From an uncultured Lachnospiraceae bacterium (lineage in GTDB: Bacteria > Bacillota > Clostridia > Lachnospirales > Lachnospiraceae), in contig CALWQT010000005.1 of the NCBI GenBank assembly GCA_944383765.1, forward strand, positions 94,264 through 158,263: a stretch of 64,000 bases of DNA. The letters run 5' to 3'. The notes under the pieces are model-generated. The model did no database searches, was not told the DNA's origin, and saw only the letters and a program-made list of their open reading frames with translations. The position numbers were made by a program, and so were the translations under genes. Below, one piece after another: positions 35,204 to 44,528 of the stretch; within the stretch, counting starts at the first letter, position 1, and every line of letters begins with the position of its first letter.

Positions 35204-37930
35204 TTAATCTTCTGTCGAAACAGCCACTGCTAAACCAGCCACATATTTCAATGTATTTCCAACAATGATCTTGTCTCCCGGTATCAATCGATATTCCCAT
35301 GCTTTTTTATCTGCATCTACTTGAGACGCACATTCGCACCATTTCACGGCCGCCCTAGCCTTTTCCCGAACTTCCTCTGTATCTGTCTGATTAACGGCTT
35401 TCACTTCTATCATGTACTTCTTATCCTTTGTTTCCACCAAAAAGTCCGGATTATACTGCTTTGCTGCTTTATAAAATAATCCAAGTTGATTAAGAGGAGG
35501 TTTGATAAAACGTATAACATCTTCATCTTCTTCCAAAATTACAGACAAACGTCTCTCATCATCACTGTCAAAGGCATTCTCCGGGTAATAGGACTTTTTA
35601 TATCCTCCAAATAAGTAATTCTTTATATTCTTCTTATCTGGTACTTCTTTTTTGAAATAAAGCCGTCCATCTGCCTTCATATTTTTTATAAATGCACCAA
35701 ATATAATAAGATCCTTTTGTACTTTGAATACAAAATCTGTACTTTCTTCTTTTGATGCGTATATCTGACTCTTCAAATCATTCACAATAGCTGTTGCATA
35801 TCTTCTGACAATTTTCTTTTTGTCATCTTCTGAGCCTTCAATCAGCGCCAAATATTGATTTACAATATCCAATATAAATTCCGCATCATCAGAATCAAAT
35901 TCAGGAATACTGTCCAAGAGAGAAACTGCCAGCATATTTTCAGGATTTTCAACAATTAACGGATCCGCATCAAGTACCTGCAACAATTTATCATTAATCG
36001 TGTCATATCGTTCAATTTGTGACACAGCAATATCAAAATCCCGAATTGTTCTTCTCACCTTAAATGGTTTGAACCTAATAGTAGAGCTGTAACTAATACT
36101 AATTTTAGGCACAGAAATGGCTACTCTCTTCATCTCTTCAACTTTTTTTATAAACTCCTGTCTTGCATAAGGAAGTACATTCCTGCTTCCTTTTGATTTC
36201 TGAATATCAATTTGTAACATCATATTATCCGGCTGAGCAACAGTTGATTCTTCTGCTGATTTTTCACCTTTGTTCAACCCTTGCACCGGTTTATTCTTAA
36301 TATCTGAACTTTCAGTATCCGTTTGTTCTCCGATCAGATCAAAAATGGACATCTGCCCACTTTCTTCAGCCGTTTTCTTTGTTACCGTGGCCTTCTTCAC
36401 AAATGCTTTTTGATATTCCTCATAAAGATTCTCCACTGCCCCCTGGTCATTCAAATCTTGATATGACTTAATTCCGCTTTCTTTTAAAGCCTCATCAAAT
36501 AAAGACAATTGTTTATTCTCTACTGCCGGTTCTACCTGTACTGTCTTTGTATCAGGAATTTCCTCCTCATCCAGATTTCTCTTTTTAAATATCGGATTAT
36601 TCTTAATATCATCAACAATCTCTCGGTAATGATCGTGAGCCACTATATCCAAAGTATCGAGTTCTTCAATTCCTGTAATTTCACCAAATGGTAATCTTAA
36701 TCCCCTTCCGATTGTCTGTAATGCTAATATATCACTTTTTGCAGCATTTAATGGAATAATCGTAAACAGATTATTTACATCCCACCCTTCTTTCAACTTA
36801 TAAACATGTAATACAATCTCAATTGGATTTGTATTTTTTTCGATAGTTAATAACTTTTGGATATTTTCTTCTGTTTCTGCACTACTGGTACCAGAATCAA
36901 TCTCTATCACCTTTCCAACATATCTGCCACCAAAAAAAGAGTCTGAGTCAATCTTATCTTTAATCTTCTTAGCATGAGTTGTATCCTTACAAGCTACCAG
37001 AACAATCGGTTTCACCTGCTCCAACTCATTATCTATGCAATATTTATACACAATGGATTTTCTTCTTTCGTGAAGCTTAATACCATCCTTTAATTTCATT
37101 TCCTCAATATCGTCTTCCGAATATCCGGCAGTATTCGTTCTTCCCATAACTACAGGAATCTTCAAAAACTTACCAGCACCTTCTTCCAAACCATAATGGT
37201 AGATGATATTCTTATTGGTACTCTTTGGTGTCGCCGTAAATTCCAGCCCCAAAACAGGGTTTAAATAATTGATAGCTTTCTTTGATGCCGGTGCGTAATA
37301 TCTGTGAGATTCATCCATACAGATTACTAAATCATCAAAAGAACGGAGTATTTCTGCAAAAGAGCCTCCCAAATTCTCATTATACTTATGGAATTTAAAT
37401 TCCACATCTCCTCGGGTAAAAATCTTCGAAATATTAAATATAAAAATTTGAATATCTGAAGTTTTCTCTACAATCAATTCTTGCTGGATATACTTCACCG
37501 GATACGATAAGTAATTCTCCCCATCATATACCTTTGGTCTTCCCATCTCAGCCTCAAGCCCTTTGAACATATACTTTGGATGTCCCGGTACGGATTCTCT
37601 GCGCATCTTGTCATAGATTGTGCTCCCCGGCGCAAGAATAAAAAAATGTTTATAGCCCTTTGTCTTATACAAATAATAAATACATGCCCCCATAAGGCGT
37701 GACTTACCAATCCCCGTAGTCATATCAAAACAAAAAGAAGGAAAATCAAATTCTTTATCCACTGATATTTTGTGTGGTCCCTGACAATTTTCTGAGGCGA
37801 TCTTTTCGGCTTCTGCCTTGGGAACAGTCCTGTAATCCATCTTGGAACTGATAGCATCAAAATATTTTAATGCTTCATACTGAGGATCGCGCAGGCTCAT
37901 AGCCCATTTAATTTTATCTACTGAACTCAT
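35204..37930 (-). CDS. res: Type III-like Res: helicase with C-terminal PD-ExK nuclease
   Basis: The 908-aa protein has SF2 motifs TTGIGKSR (71-78), MDESHR (DESH 206-209) and FTATP (231-235), then helicase lobe 2 (QTIGRGLRLP). A C-terminal nuclease follows: PDFLVETK, then IEVKA (E842, K844), the PD-ExK signature of type III restriction enzymes. A Gln/Ser/Glu linker separates the two. Role: ATP-dependent cutting in partnership with Mod. The start overlaps the mod stop by one base (TAATG). It is not a standard DISARM gene; here it sits between mod and drmA. Confidence 0.88.
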   Translation of the reverse strand: MSSVDKIKWAMSLRDPQYEALKYFDAISSKMDYRTVPKAEAEKIASENCQGPHKISVDKEFDFPSFCFDMTTGIGKSRLMGACIYYLYKTKGYKHFFILAPGSTIYDKMRRESVPGHPKYMFKGLEAEMGRPKVYDGENYLSYPVKYIQQELIVEKTSDIQIFIFNISKIFTRGDVEFKFHKYNENLGGSFAEILRSFDDLVICMDESHRYYAPASKKAINYLNPVLGLEFTATPKSTNKNIIYHYGLEEGAGKFLKIPVVMGRTNTAGYSEDDIEEMKLKDGIKLHERRKSIVYKYCIDNELEQVKPIVLVACKDTTHAKKIKDKIDSDSFFGGRYVGKVIEIDSGTSSAETEENIQKLLTIEKNTNPIEIVLHVYKLKEGWDVNNLFTIIPLNAAKSDILALQTIGRGLRLPFGEITGIEELDTLDIVAHDHYREIVDDIKNNPIFKKRNLDEEEIPDTKTVQVEPAVENKQLSLFDEALKESGIKSYQDLNDQGAVENLYEEYQKAFVKKATVTKKTAEESGQMSIFDLIGEQTDTESSDIKNKPVQGLNKGEKSAEESTVAQPDNMMLQIDIQKSKGSRNVLPYARQEFIKKVEEMKRVAISVPKISISYSSTIRFKPFKVRRTIRDFDIAVSQIERYDTINDKLLQVLDADPLIVENPENMLAVSLLDSIPEFDSDDAEFILDIVNQYLALIEGSEDDKKKIVRRYATAIVNDLKSQIYASKEESTDFVFKVQKDLIIFGAFIKNMKADGRLYFKKEVPDKKNIKNYLFGGYKKSYYPENAFDSDDERRLSVILEEDEDVIRFIKPPLNQLGLFYKAAKQYNPDFLVETKDKKYMIEVKAVNQTDTEEVREKARAAVKWCECASQVDADKKAWEYRLIPGDKIIVGNTLKYVAGLAVAVSTED

Positions 37931-39459
37931 TATTCCTGCACCTCACTTTCAAAATTACACTTATCTAATAAATCTTTCGGTATCTTCTTTACCTCCACAT
38001 TCTCAGGCAAAATCATATCCACTTGATGTTTCTTACAATAAATCAATAAACTCTGTTTCTCATCTAATGTTTTCATAACAGACATTACATACTTCGTGTT
38101 TACATACTCCTCTGTAATATGAATAAATCTTTTCTCTGAAGAATAGCCCTGAAAATCGCCTGATGGAGCATATGTAAAGCTTTCAATTTTACAAATTGCC
38201 TCACAAACCATATCCCACGTGTAGGATGGATTAAGCTGATAAATTGGCAAAGTAACATTTTTGACAAGAAGTGGTTCCGCAAGCTCGTAAAATTTATAAC
38301 CGCCACCGCCTTTCCAGTTATTGCTTTTTGAAATTCCCCCTGTTTCTCCATCAATAACTTTTTTCATTCTTGTTTCACAAAATTCATAACACTGATCTCC
38401 CATTTCAATGCCTATCCATTTTCTTTTCATTTTATGAGCCACTGCACAAGTAGTACCTGTCCCAATAAATGCATCCAACACCAAATCTCCTGGATTAGTC
38501 GCAATATAAAAAACACGTTCAATCAATCGTTCTGGCTTTGGTGTATCAAATGCATTTATTTTTCCAAACAAAGCATATATTTCTTTTTTTGCCTCATCGG
38601 TATGCCCTACTTCCGTACTAGGCCACCAAGTCCATGGGACAACTCCCTCTACCTCTGAAAAATATCTAATTATATTGGGTTGAGAATCCCCTGTTTTTCC
38701 GAAATAAATTCTTCCATCTGACAATAATTTTTCATAAGTAGATTTACTCAATGACCAACATCTTCCCTCTGGTGGCGTATGCACCACCCCTGTTGGAGTT
38801 ACAATCTCATAAAACTGATCTTTTGTTGCATGACCAGCTTGCGCCGTCATTGGAACTGGTCTCCATGGACCTTTTGGATCGTTATTAGGATTTTTATATG
38901 CTTTCATTTCATCTAGCGTTACAGGAATCTTATTCCTATACTCTTTAAATTTATTAGGATTCTGGGCATACACTACTATATACTCATGTACATCACCAAT
39001 CGCCTCCCTATTTTCTCGAGAATATCTTTTCTGCCACACATTAGAGGCTACAAAATTACTCCTTCCACAAATTTCATCCATCATTACTCTTAAGTATGGC
39101 ATCTCATCATCATCTATTGATATCCAAATAGATCCATATTCCTTATCTAGTAAATCCCATAATATTTCTATTCTAGCTTTTATCATAGACAACCAAATCG
39201 AATGCTCAATACTATCGTCATAATGTTCAAACGCATTTCCTGTATTATACGGCGGATCTATATATATGCACTTGATTTTTCCGGTGTATTCCTGTTTCAA
39301 CGCCTTAAGTGCCAACAAATTATCTCCATGTATCAACATATTCTCCGTATCTGGATCTCCATATGATTTCGATTTATCTTCAATCAAAATTCTTGGCTCT
39401 AATTTTTTTTCTTCGTACTTTCCAACCCATGTCAGTTCCAGCTTGCCCTTTTTCTCCAT
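37930..39459 (-). CDS. mod: Type III-like Mod: beta-class N6/N4 DNA methyltransferase
   Basis: This 509-aa protein carries DPPYNTG (68-74, catalytic motif IV) before the SAM motif FIGTGTT (331-337), the beta-class order. The N-terminus (LIHGDNLLALKAL, CIYIDPPY) is typical of type III Mod and the family is normally adenine-specific. Its variable middle (target recognition) cannot be read for sequence. AGGAGGACACT precedes the ATG. It may serve as the DISARM methyltransferase in place of the usual DrmMI. Confidence 0.9.
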   Translation of the reverse strand: MEKKGKLELTWVGKYEEKKLEPRILIEDKSKSYGDPDTENMLIHGDNLLALKALKQEYTGKIKCIYIDPPYNTGNAFEHYDDSIEHSIWLSMIKARIEILWDLLDKEYGSIWISIDDDEMPYLRVMMDEICGRSNFVASNVWQKRYSRENREAIGDVHEYIVVYAQNPNKFKEYRNKIPVTLDEMKAYKNPNNDPKGPWRPVPMTAQAGHATKDQFYEIVTPTGVVHTPPEGRCWSLSKSTYEKLLSDGRIYFGKTGDSQPNIIRYFSEVEGVVPWTWWPSTEVGHTDEAKKEIYALFGKINAFDTPKPERLIERVFYIATNPGDLVLDAFIGTGTTCAVAHKMKRKWIGIEMGDQCYEFCETRMKKVIDGETGGISKSNNWKGGGGYKFYELAEPLLVKNVTLPIYQLNPSYTWDMVCEAICKIESFTYAPSGDFQGYSSEKRFIHITEEYVNTKYVMSVMKTLDEKQSLLIYCKKHQVDMILPENVEVKKIPKDLLDKCNFESEVQE

Positions 39460-39468
39460 AGTGTCCTC

Positions 39469-42060
39469 CTAAAATTTAATCACAATTTTTGTTATAAACT
39501 TTGGTGTTTTTAACACTTCGTCTACAAATGCCTTTTGCATAGTATTTGCTTCCATTTCCAATGCTGTCATCTCCTCGTGAAATGATTCTATCATTTGTTT
39601 CTGTTTCTGCTCAAGTGCCTCTATTTGCTTTTTCAAAGCAATCTTCTGCCTGAAATCAATTTCGGCAGCATATTTTTCTTTTATGGCATCAAATTCTGAG
39701 GAATCCTTTGATTTTACAACATACTCCTCTTTTCTTAGTTCCAACCAATTTGATAATTTATCCTTATTTCTTTGAATCAATTCCTGTTTTAATGCTATAT
39801 GCCTTTGCTGTATATATTCTGTAACCATATCTATGCAAGATAAAACCTGCTCACTATCCGGACTCTTTTCCTGCACTTTATTATCTTGGAGCTTTCTGCA
39901 CAAGTCTCTTGCTAACTTATCACTCACTCCATACAGTTTTTTGTTATTATCAATTATCTCAAAGACAGCCTCTTCCATATCCGAGTCTACATAGTATGCT
40001 CCTAATAATAAATGGCCATGCTCTATTTCCGGAATGTCCAGTGGCATATCTGTTTCATAATATAATGGATAGTGAACTGTTTTAGAATCAGCGATCTTAC
40101 TCATCCAATATTTACATTGTGAATCATATTGTGATATCTCTTGCAAGATCTGATTAAACTCTTTCTTATGCTCCTCCTCTGTTTTATAAATAAATAAATT
40201 TTTCAATTCCTCCATCTTCTTATTCCGCTTTTTATCCAACTCTTTTTCCAGAGCTTTGAATTCCTTTGTGAAATCAGAAGACGTCTTGCATTCTTGATAA
40301 ATCTGCGTCACCCGTTTTTCGAAATCTGTACCACTTTCTAAAAGACCTATTGCTTTATCCGATGCACCAAACACCCCCTGGAAAAGTTCAAATTTTTCAG
40401 AAAGAATTTCATACACTCTTTTATCCGCAACATTCTGTGTATTGAGAAAATTTATTACCACTACATCGTTTTTCTGACCATAGCGATGACATCTTCCAAT
40501 ACGTTGTTCTATCTTCTGTGGATTCCAAGGCAGGTCATAATTTATAATGGTATTACAAAACTGCAGGTTCAATCCTTCCGATCCCGAATCTGTTACAAGC
40601 AGAATCTTATATTCGTCCCTGAACGCCTCTACAATAGCATTCTTTATTTCCACATTTCTGCTGCCAATATATTTTCCATAGTTTCTGGCTTTCCACGCCT
40701 TATAAATCTGCTTTGTAATATTATCACCGGTACTGCCATTAAATTTGAGAATCGTTCCTTCATAGCCATCAGATGATAATTCCTCAAATATGTATTGCTG
40801 TGTTCTGACAGATTCTGTAAATATAACTATCTTCTGCGCAATACATGACTCTGCCTGAAATTCAAATGCCTTTCGAACTGCTTGTTTTAGCGCAGTCATC
40901 TTCGCATTTTTCTTTATACTTTCTGCTTTATTAATGATAGTATCTACTTCATCTATTTCATGCTGGATAAATTCGTTTACCCTTTCCCTCGTATATAATT
41001 CATCCTGCCTAGCATCTTGATCTGTTTCAATTTCATCATCATCGAAAAAGCTCAGGAAGAAATCTATGCTCTCGTCCGCTGTCTCTTTTCTTGTTGTCTC
41101 TTTTAATATTTCCAATCTTCCTTTCAGGACTTTAAAGGTTTCTGCAACTGCCATACTTGAGGATGCAAGCAGCTTTCTGATTACAGAAGTAATTAAAGTT
41201 CGATGCGAATTTGGTAAAGCATACACCAGCTCTTTTTTGAGGTAATTATTAATTAATACATATAATTCTATTTCCGGCGGTGACAACGCAAAGTCTATTG
41301 TGATTTCTTTTCTCTCTGAAAAGCGAATATACTCTGTAACTTCTTTTCTCAATGTCCTTTGAATTACTGTTTTCAAACTGTCTTTAAGCGCCGGATAATT
41401 TTCATTTTTCATATACCTTTCAGAAAATACTCTTTTACTGTAAAAAATGCGCTCATCTATATATTGAACCAAACCATATATATCAAGCAATGTGTTCTGC
41501 ATAGGAGTTGCTGTTAAAAGTATCTTGGGAATTCCTTTTGTTAGTTCATACAAACTATTTGCCATCTTAGAACCACTCTTATGAACATTTCTCAGTCTGT
41601 GTGCTTCATCAAACACACAAAAATCCCATGCAACTTTTCCCAAGTATTCTTTTCTCTTAGAAGCAAAATGATATGACATAATTATTATAGATTGTTTTTT
41701 CTTTATCTCAGTTAAATAATCATCCCAATTTGCACTGTCCGCAATCAGTGCTCTGATACTAAACTTCTCTTCCAGTTCCACCTGCCATTGCTTTCTGAGA
41801 TTGGAAGGCATAATAAGAAGTATTTTATCTCTGCCACTCTGTAATAAATACTTAATTACAAGACCTGCCTCGACAGTTTTACCAAGACCAACTTCATCCG
41901 CAAGAATTGCACCTCCGGTTTCTAACGAAGAAAGCGAAAATGTAAACGCCTCAACCTGATGAGGATTAATATCAATATCCGCCTTATGTAAACAGCTATA
42001 TGGATTTCTCCGTAATTCCTGCTGCTTTAATCCTGCATAAGCAGCTTCTATAATTCCCAT
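39469..42060 (-). CDS. drmD: DrmD: SNF2/RapA-like helicase of class 1 DISARM
   Basis: The 863-aa SNF2 family protein has ADEVGLGKT (54-62), DEAH (151-154), LTATPMQN, the lobe 2 motif SGSEGLNLQF and RIGRCHRYGQ. A long C-terminal coiled coil (about 760-860) follows. DrmD is the class 1 DISARM ATPase. It follows the cytosine methyltransferase by 21 bp and precedes mod by 9 bp. AAAGGAGAGG lies before the ATG. Confidence 0.85.
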   Translation of the reverse strand: MGIIEAAYAGLKQQELRRNPYSCLHKADIDINPHQVEAFTFSLSSLETGGAILADEVGLGKTVEAGLVIKYLLQSGRDKILLIMPSNLRKQWQVELEEKFSIRALIADSANWDDYLTEIKKKQSIIIMSYHFASKRKEYLGKVAWDFCVFDEAHRLRNVHKSGSKMANSLYELTKGIPKILLTATPMQNTLLDIYGLVQYIDERIFYSKRVFSERYMKNENYPALKDSLKTVIQRTLRKEVTEYIRFSERKEITIDFALSPPEIELYVLINNYLKKELVYALPNSHRTLITSVIRKLLASSSMAVAETFKVLKGRLEILKETTRKETADESIDFFLSFFDDDEIETDQDARQDELYTRERVNEFIQHEIDEVDTIINKAESIKKNAKMTALKQAVRKAFEFQAESCIAQKIVIFTESVRTQQYIFEELSSDGYEGTILKFNGSTGDNITKQIYKAWKARNYGKYIGSRNVEIKNAIVEAFRDEYKILLVTDSGSEGLNLQFCNTIINYDLPWNPQKIEQRIGRCHRYGQKNDVVVINFLNTQNVADKRVYEILSEKFELFQGVFGASDKAIGLLESGTDFEKRVTQIYQECKTSSDFTKEFKALEKELDKKRNKKMEELKNLFIYKTEEEHKKEFNQILQEISQYDSQCKYWMSKIADSKTVHYPLYYETDMPLDIPEIEHGHLLLGAYYVDSDMEEAVFEIIDNNKKLYGVSDKLARDLCRKLQDNKVQEKSPDSEQVLSCIDMVTEYIQQRHIALKQELIQRNKDKLSNWLELRKEEYVVKSKDSSEFDAIKEKYAAEIDFRQKIALKKQIEALEQKQKQMIESFHEEMTALEMEANTMQKAFVDEVLKTPKFITKIVIKF

Positions 42061-42081
42061 TTGCGCCTCTCCTTTACTCCT

Positions 42082-43356
42082 TTACTTCTTTACTAGTTGT
42101 GCCTTAATCTTTTCTGCTATTTGTTTTGCCATCATAGGCGGCACCGCATTTCCCACCTGCACAAATTGAGCCGTACGAGGTCCTTCAAAATAATAATTAT
42201 CCGGAAAAGACTGCAGTCTTGCTGCTTCTCTCACCGTAATTGATCTGTGCTGATCAATATCCGGATGTATGAAATAGTGACCATCTTTTGATAAATGTGC
42301 TAATATAGTATGGCAATACTCCATATCCCCCTCTACAATCTTAAATCTGTCCACAAAAGAAGTTCTGTTTCTATGAGTTTTTAAATTTTCTGGCAAATCA
42401 TCATATTTTAATCTTTCATGACGGTTATTCTCAAACCAAAGATTAATTACCCTTTTATAAATTTCTATATCCTGTGCTGTATGCGGTCTTGCAATGTGAG
42501 CAGTCAGTATATCCTCCTTCAGGCGCAATTTATTTTCTTTAACATATTTTGTTACCTTTCGCATATCCTTCACTGTATGCTCATTCGCTTCTTGTCCAGG
42601 CGTAAGAGGAGGCAAATCTTTTAACAAGTCCCACACCTCTGCTTTATTGTGAATCACATCAAACTTGGGATATTCATACCCTGATCCTTTTAGCCATCCA
42701 ACAATTATTACTCTTTTTCTGCTTTGAAGCACACCAAAATCATATGCATTTAATTCATGATAATCTATTTCGTACCCTACTCTTTTCATATACATCTGAA
42801 GATTTTTAAATGCCTGGCCCCCTCGGGCAGTTTTAATACCTGCCACATTTTCAAACACAAACATCCTAGGTTGATACTTAGTCAAAAACTGTACATACAT
42901 TTTGTATAGTTCATTTCTCGGGTCCTCGTCCATGGGGATGAGCATATGACTGCTCTGGGCCCTGCCAACAAGCGAATATGCCTGACATGGTGGACCTCCT
43001 ATAATTACATCAATTTGGTTAATCCCTTTTTCCTTTTTTATTGTATCAATCACTTGAAAAATATCTTTTATTGTTTTTTCTGATATTTCTTTGTTAATAA
43101 CCGATTTAAGTTCTTCTTCTGGAATTAATTTTAAGAGATTCTCTCTTGTCATTAGCCCTTTTTCATACTCATAATAGTTCTTTAGTTGATCTTTTTCTTT
43201 TAAATAATAATATGCTATTCTTGTTTCTATTGTTTTGGCTGCATGTTCATTCATTTCCACATGCGCTATAGGCTGATATCCGCTTTGAATAAACCCTTCT
43301 GAGAGCCCTCCTGCACCAGCAAAGAGATCAATATAGCTTAACCCCGTATTGTTCAT
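42082..43356 (-). CDS. C5-cytosine DNA methyltransferase (DrmMII-like)
   Basis: This 424-aa protein shows all key C5 motifs: FAGAGGLSEGF (12-22), GGPPCQAYS with catalytic Cys124, ENV (169-171) and GNAVPPMMA near the end. Role: methylating host DNA to mark self. In DISARM the C5 methylase (DrmMII) belongs to class 2, yet here it joins class 1-like DrmD. Its recognition sequence cannot be inferred. Vsr lies upstream, as is common beside such methylases. Confidence 0.92.
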   Translation of the reverse strand: MNNTGLSYIDLFAGAGGLSEGFIQSGYQPIAHVEMNEHAAKTIETRIAYYYLKEKDQLKNYYEYEKGLMTRENLLKLIPEEELKSVINKEISEKTIKDIFQVIDTIKKEKGINQIDVIIGGPPCQAYSLVGRAQSSHMLIPMDEDPRNELYKMYVQFLTKYQPRMFVFENVAGIKTARGGQAFKNLQMYMKRVGYEIDYHELNAYDFGVLQSRKRVIIVGWLKGSGYEYPKFDVIHNKAEVWDLLKDLPPLTPGQEANEHTVKDMRKVTKYVKENKLRLKEDILTAHIARPHTAQDIEIYKRVINLWFENNRHERLKYDDLPENLKTHRNRTSFVDRFKIVEGDMEYCHTILAHLSKDGHYFIHPDIDQHRSITVREAARLQSFPDNYYFEGPRTAQFVQVGNAVPPMMAKQIAEKIKAQLVKK

Positions 43357-43376
43357 AATTTGCCTGCCTTATCGTC

Positions 43377-43613
43377 TTATTTATCATTATGCAATTTTTG
43401 CTTTACAACTTCCAAATCTGTAAATTCCATAACATCACTAATATTACATTCTAATTCTGCACATATTTTTTCTAAAATCGAAAGCGATACCATTTCTTCA
43501 TTCGTCATCTTAGCCATTGTACTGCTGCTAATTTTTACGCTTTTACATAGTTCGCTTTTATTAATCTTTTTATCAATCATCAATTTCCATAAATTATTAT
43601 ATGATACTGCCAT
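43377..43613 (-). CDS. XRE-family transcriptional regulator
   Basis: This 78-aa helix-turn-helix protein (KINKSELCKSVKISSST as the HTH core) is a typical small regulator found before C5 methylase genes, where it is thought to balance methylase and restriction expression. GGAGGGAGATT lies upstream of the ATG. It is the first gene of the defence operon, 39 bp from the -10, so it may repress or time the operon (inference). Confidence 0.8.
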   Translation of the reverse strand: MAVSYNNLWKLMIDKKINKSELCKSVKISSSTMAKMTNEEMVSLSILEKICAELECNISDVMEFTDLEVVKQKLHNDK

Positions 43614-43651
43614 AATCTCCCTCCAAGCACCACAAATGAAACCTCTATACC

Positions 43652-43679
43652 ATTATACATTCTAATAGCTGTTATGCAA
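43652..43679 (-). promoter_or_regulatory. Promoter of the defence operon
   Basis: On minus, TTGCAT (43674-43679) and a perfect TATAAT (43652-43657) are separated by 16 bp. It lies between the vsr terminator and the XRE gene and could drive every gene down to 24070. Confidence 0.7.
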
Positions 43680-43769
43680 AACTATTTCCTTTGAATTCTC
43701 AAATTTTTATTTCGCTTTTTCTAAAATTTGGTTTGATCTCCCCGTTTAATAATTTCCATGAAGTTTTAA

Positions 43770-43804
43770 CAAAAAAGCCACGGTAATTAACCCGCAGCCT
43801 TTAC
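43770..43804 (-). terminator. Terminator after vsr
   Basis: A 7-bp stem with two G-U pairs (43776-43782 / 43791-43797 area) is followed by six U in minus-strand RNA (A-run 43770-43775). It begins just past the vsr stop and separates vsr from the XRE promoter. Confidence 0.6.
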
Positions 43805-43807
43805 GCA

Positions 43808-44257
43808 TCACTCTTCACCAAATGTAATCATTGATATTTTATAATCAAAAATAGCCTCCTCCACCACACGGATACATTCTTCAGTGTTCTTCATAATATC
43901 TTTTCCCCAAAATCTAATTACTGTCCAACTAAGAAAGAGAAGTTGTTTATTCACTTTCTCATCTCTTTCCATATTACGCTTTATTTTCCTTTTCCAGAAT
44001 TCCCTGTTATTCGATTTTTCTAATCGAGGTTTAAGAATTTCCCAGTCTTTCCCATGAAAAAACTCTCCGTCACAGAAAATAGCAATTTTATATTTTGTCA
44101 ACACAATGTCCGGTTTTCCAGGAAGCTTCTTATAATTTTTACGATATCTATAACCTTTATCCCATAAAGCCTTCCTAAGTTTCTTTTCAATTACACTATC
44201 CTCGGATTTGATATGTTGCATATTCTTATGACGTTGTTCTTTTGTTAGATTATCCAT
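43808..44257 (-). CDS. vsr: Vsr very-short-patch mismatch endonuclease
   Basis: This 149-aa protein carries the Vsr core: GKPDIVL, FCDGEFFHGKDW, and NREFWKRKIKRNMERD. Vsr nicks T:G mismatches left by deamination of 5-methylcytosine, limiting mutation at methylase sites. It normally accompanies a C5 methylase, as it does here, although separated by a terminator and the XRE gene. The ribosome site is weak (GGATGTGA). Confidence 0.88.
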   Translation of the reverse strand: MDNLTKEQRHKNMQHIKSEDSVIEKKLRKALWDKGYRYRKNYKKLPGKPDIVLTKYKIAIFCDGEFFHGKDWEILKPRLEKSNNREFWKRKIKRNMERDEKVNKQLLFLSWTVIRFWGKDIMKNTEECIRVVEEAIFDYKISMITFGEE

Positions 44258-44492
44258 CTATAATCACATCCTTGTCTTATGCTGCCTGCCGCAATAAATA
44301 CGCTTTATCACAGTAAAAATAAAATTTAATCATCCTATCAATTCCAAGTATAAATACACCGTCTTAACGAATCCTTATACACCATTAAAGTAGCAATCGT
44401 TTTTAATCTATTGCTTCTGGACTTTATTGTTTTCCCAACTCTATTATAGTTTTAAAATTTGCAAATCAAAAATATGGGACATTAATTGCAAT

Positions 44493-44523
44493 TAATTGCA
44501 ACCAAATTGCAACTAGTTGCAAT
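44493..44523. repeat. Four helically phased TTGCAA repeats
   Basis: TTGCAA occurs four times at 10-11-bp steps (as TTAATTGCAA, TTAATTGCAA, CCAAATTGCAA, CTAGTTGCAA), one per helical turn. They lie just downstream of the AlbA pseudogene and about 240 bp upstream of vsr. This looks like a multi-copy operator or a replication-like iteron; the binding protein is unknown. Confidence 0.55.
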
Positions 44524-44528
44524 TCACT

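Noticed and set aside
44493..44523. CRISPR-like array from the TTGCAA repeats
   Set aside because: Repeat units are only 6-10 bp with no spacers of constant length and no cas genes.
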